64,000 nucleotides of DNA from Sporomusa malonica (GTDB taxonomy: Bacteria; Bacillota; Negativicutes; Sporomusales; Sporomusaceae): the NCBI RefSeq assembly GCF_041428715.1, contig NZ_CP155572.1; one strand, 5' to 3'. The translations under genes and the position numbers were made by a program. Under the pieces are notes generated by a model. That model saw nothing but the letters and a program-made list of their open reading frames with translations. It was not told where the DNA came from and searched no databases. The stretch's first letter is position 1. Each line of letters opens with the position of its first letter. Shown one piece after another: positions 62,927 through 64,000 of the stretch.

Positions 62927-63160
62927 TTAGCCTTTAATAAATGCTTTAATCTCATCCTTACTTGGAATTTTCCCTTTAACTTTAACAACGCCATCAATAA
63001 CAAGCGCCGGAGTTGTCATGACCCCATAGGCCATAATGTCTTTCATGTTATCAACTTTAACAATTTCGGCGGTAATACCCAGTTCCGCAACCGCTTCCAT
63101 AGCCAGCCCGGTAAGAGTATGGCATTTTGCGCAACCCATGCCTAATACTTCAATCTTCAT
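62927..63160 (-). CDS. Thioredoxin-like small redox protein
   Basis: 77 residues with the CxxC site GMGCAKCHTLTGLAMEAV and the cis-Pro region MTTPALVIDGVVKVKG. It belongs to the glutaredoxin-like TM0996/MTH895 group found next to metal or arsenic genes. GGGGGG precedes the ATG by eight bases and lies inside an upstream 21-codon frame that overlaps the start by ATGA. It is the start of the redox/zinc cluster. Confidence 0.85.
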   Translation of the reverse strand: MKIEVLGMGCAKCHTLTGLAMEAVAELGITAEIVKVDNMKDIMAYGVMTTPALVIDGVVKVKGKIPSKDEIKAFIKG

Positions 63161-63222
63161 TCCGCAATCCCCCCTAGTAGTTCAGACACCTCTTGGGCTG
63201 CTCCACAGGTACATCTACTCAT
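63157..63222 (-). CDS. Possible 21-residue Cys-containing leader peptide
   Basis: ATG at 63222 with AAGGGG seven bases upstream. The peptide MSRCTCGAAQEV, then SELLGGIAE, ends in TGA overlapping the thioredoxin start (ATGA). The two cysteines and coupling suggest a leader or a decayed regulator. Too short for certainty. Confidence 0.35.
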   Translation of the reverse strand: MSRCTCGAAQEVSELLGGIAE

Positions 63223-63492
63223 AGAGTAACCCCTTCGTACTATCCATCAATATATTATTAATTTATAATATATTAACATTATATTCCAGGCGGGTCAATA
63301 CCCTGTAATCTAATTCTTACTGTAGTAAAAAACTTAATAATTTTTACGATGCTCTCAGGTCTTAGACCCTCAATTCTCGAACGATAATCTTTGCCATTTC
63401 TTCTTCAACACCGAAAGGACTTTTGACTTCATTAGTTGAATTTTTTGGGAACTACCTCCAGTAAATATATTTAAAAGAAGGAAGGTGTCTAA
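63223..63492. other. Divergent promoter region of the redox/zinc and sigma genes
   Basis: AT-rich. Apart from the inverted repeat at 63249-63274, nothing is seen until the GGAAGGTG before the sigma gene. Confidence 0.4.
63249..63274. promoter_or_regulatory. Inverted repeat, possible operator
   Basis: AATATATTAT-TAATTT-ATAATATATT: perfect 10-bp arms with a 6-base centre, upstream of the redox/zinc cluster. It fits an ArsR-type or similar dimeric regulator. Confidence 0.45.
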
Positions 63493-64000
63493 GTGAACAG
63501 GGACAAAGACGCAGAGATAACTAACTGCTCAACACCAGTCAACTTCGAGGACATCTATTTATCATTTTGGCCTAAAATACATCGCTATGTCACCCAGCTA
63601 GTCGGCCACCAGGAAGCAGAGGATTTAACTCAGGAAATCTTCATTAAAATTGGTCAGTCAGTTGATACCTTCCGAAACGAATCTCAGCTTTCTACCTGGA
63701 TTTACCGCATTGCCACCAATGCTGCTATTGACAAAATGCGTAGTGCCCCCTATAGCCGAGAAGTTAGGAAAACAATACAACAACCCAGGCCTCAAGAAGA
63801 GGCTATTGAGATTGATATAGACATTAATAAACTAGCCGAAGTTCCAAAAAGTTCTTTGCCAGAATCGCAACTTATTTATAAAGAAATGAATTCATGCATA
63901 CGCTCGTTCATCGACAATTTACCCGAAATGTATCGTACTGTAGTTATTCTAAGTGAACTCGAGGGACTTAAAAACAAAGAAATTGCTGAAGTTTTAGGTC
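63493..64000 (+). CDS. ECF-type sigma factor, partial
   Basis: GTG at 63493 with GGAAGGTG five bases upstream; the frame stays open to the edge (169 codons). Region 2 has DIYLSFWPKIHRYVTQLVG, then QEAEDLTQEIFIKI and STWIYRIATNAAIDKMRS. Region 4 begins IDNLPEMYRTVVILSELEGLKNKEIAEVLG. It matches RNA polymerase sigma-70 family ECF proteins. The end of region 4 and any anti-sigma factor are beyond the window. Confidence 0.92.
   Translation, partial: MNRDKDAEITNCSTPVNFEDIYLSFWPKIHRYVTQLVGHQEAEDLTQEIFIKIGQSVDTFRNESQLSTWIYRIATNAAIDKMRSAPYSREVRKTIQQPRPQEEAIEIDIDINKLAEVPKSSLPESQLIYKEMNSCIRSFIDNLPEMYRTVVILSELEGLKNKEIAEVLG

Noticed and set aside
1..64000. CRISPR arrays, tRNA or rRNA genes
   Set aside because: No regularly spaced repeats, no cas genes and no tRNA-like or rRNA-like sequence were seen by eye.

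Overview
The window looks like the chromosome of an anaerobic, spore-forming bacterium with a Gram-negative envelope, most likely a Sporomusa or Pelosinus relative (Negativicutes). The supporting signs are an alpha/beta-type small acid-soluble spore protein, YjcZ-like mini-proteins, HutP-controlled histidine degradation, a membrane-bound selenocysteine formate dehydrogenase, and remnants of a TolC/RND efflux operon that requires an outer membrane. The genus is inferred from gene content; no rRNA or tRNA was found.

Layout. 1-5.4 kb: a partial LTA-synthase-type protein, a DUF1904 protein, a secreted PrcB-like protein, a YkgJ/FliB-like protein and a MarR-DUF169 pair. 5.4-8.3 kb: YkvA, and a ROK repressor with an MFS exporter behind a 14-bp-arm palindrome. 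8.3-13.6 kb: the fdnGHI-fdhE formate dehydrogenase operon, read through an in-frame UGA (selenocysteine) with a SECIS-like hairpin. 14.4-17.3 kb: PadR and a DHA2 exporter behind an 18-bp-arm palindrome. 17.7-19.5 kb: two tandem lipase-3 paralogues, the first lacking its catalytic serine. 19.6-21.6 kb: a TolC-MFP-RND-MFS efflux cluster reduced by successive internal deletions, with a divergent MarR gene. 22.6-27.1 kb: secreted Ig-like repeat proteins and two membrane proteins. 27.3-30.3 kb: a 12-TM LuxR regulator, a membrane protein and a SASP. 30.4-34.6 kb: the hut locus (hutP, hutH and an amino-acid permease).

34.7-43 kb: a secreted protein, a second DHA2 exporter flanked by inverted copies of a roughly 90-bp dispersed repeat, two mini-proteins, a GNAT enzyme, a HAD phosphatase, a GGDEF/EAL protein and an Lrp-LysE pair. 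43.2-47.1 kb: PhzF, RidA, LysR and PanB genes lying between two C-terminal remnants of a serine recombinase. 47.3-55.7 kb: a soluble MCP-Cache protein, a flavoprotein, a DUF6173 protein, a half-size EamA protein, a nitrate/sulfonate-type ABC transporter, an EFR1 flavodoxin-ferredoxin, and a LysR/LUD pair. 56-64 kb: a second GGDEF/EAL protein, a CaiB/BaiF CoA-transferase preceded by a HutP-like paralogue, a CheW/PocR-MCP pair, two DGC-type zinc-binding proteins with a small thioredoxin, and the start of an ECF sigma factor.

The most interesting theme is RNA-based regulation by HutP. The permease and hutH leaders each contain three NAG triplets with exact 4-nt spacers just before an intrinsic terminator, the geometry known for Bacillus HutP. 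At 59.4-59.9 kb a second HutP-family protein keeps the metal-binding histidines but has Val where HutP has its ligand-contacting Arg. It sits directly upstream of an attenuator-like hairpin whose 5' side carries three GAG triplets at 8-nt periodicity, ahead of the CoA-transferase gene. This may be an undescribed HutP-type antitermination switch with a different ligand.
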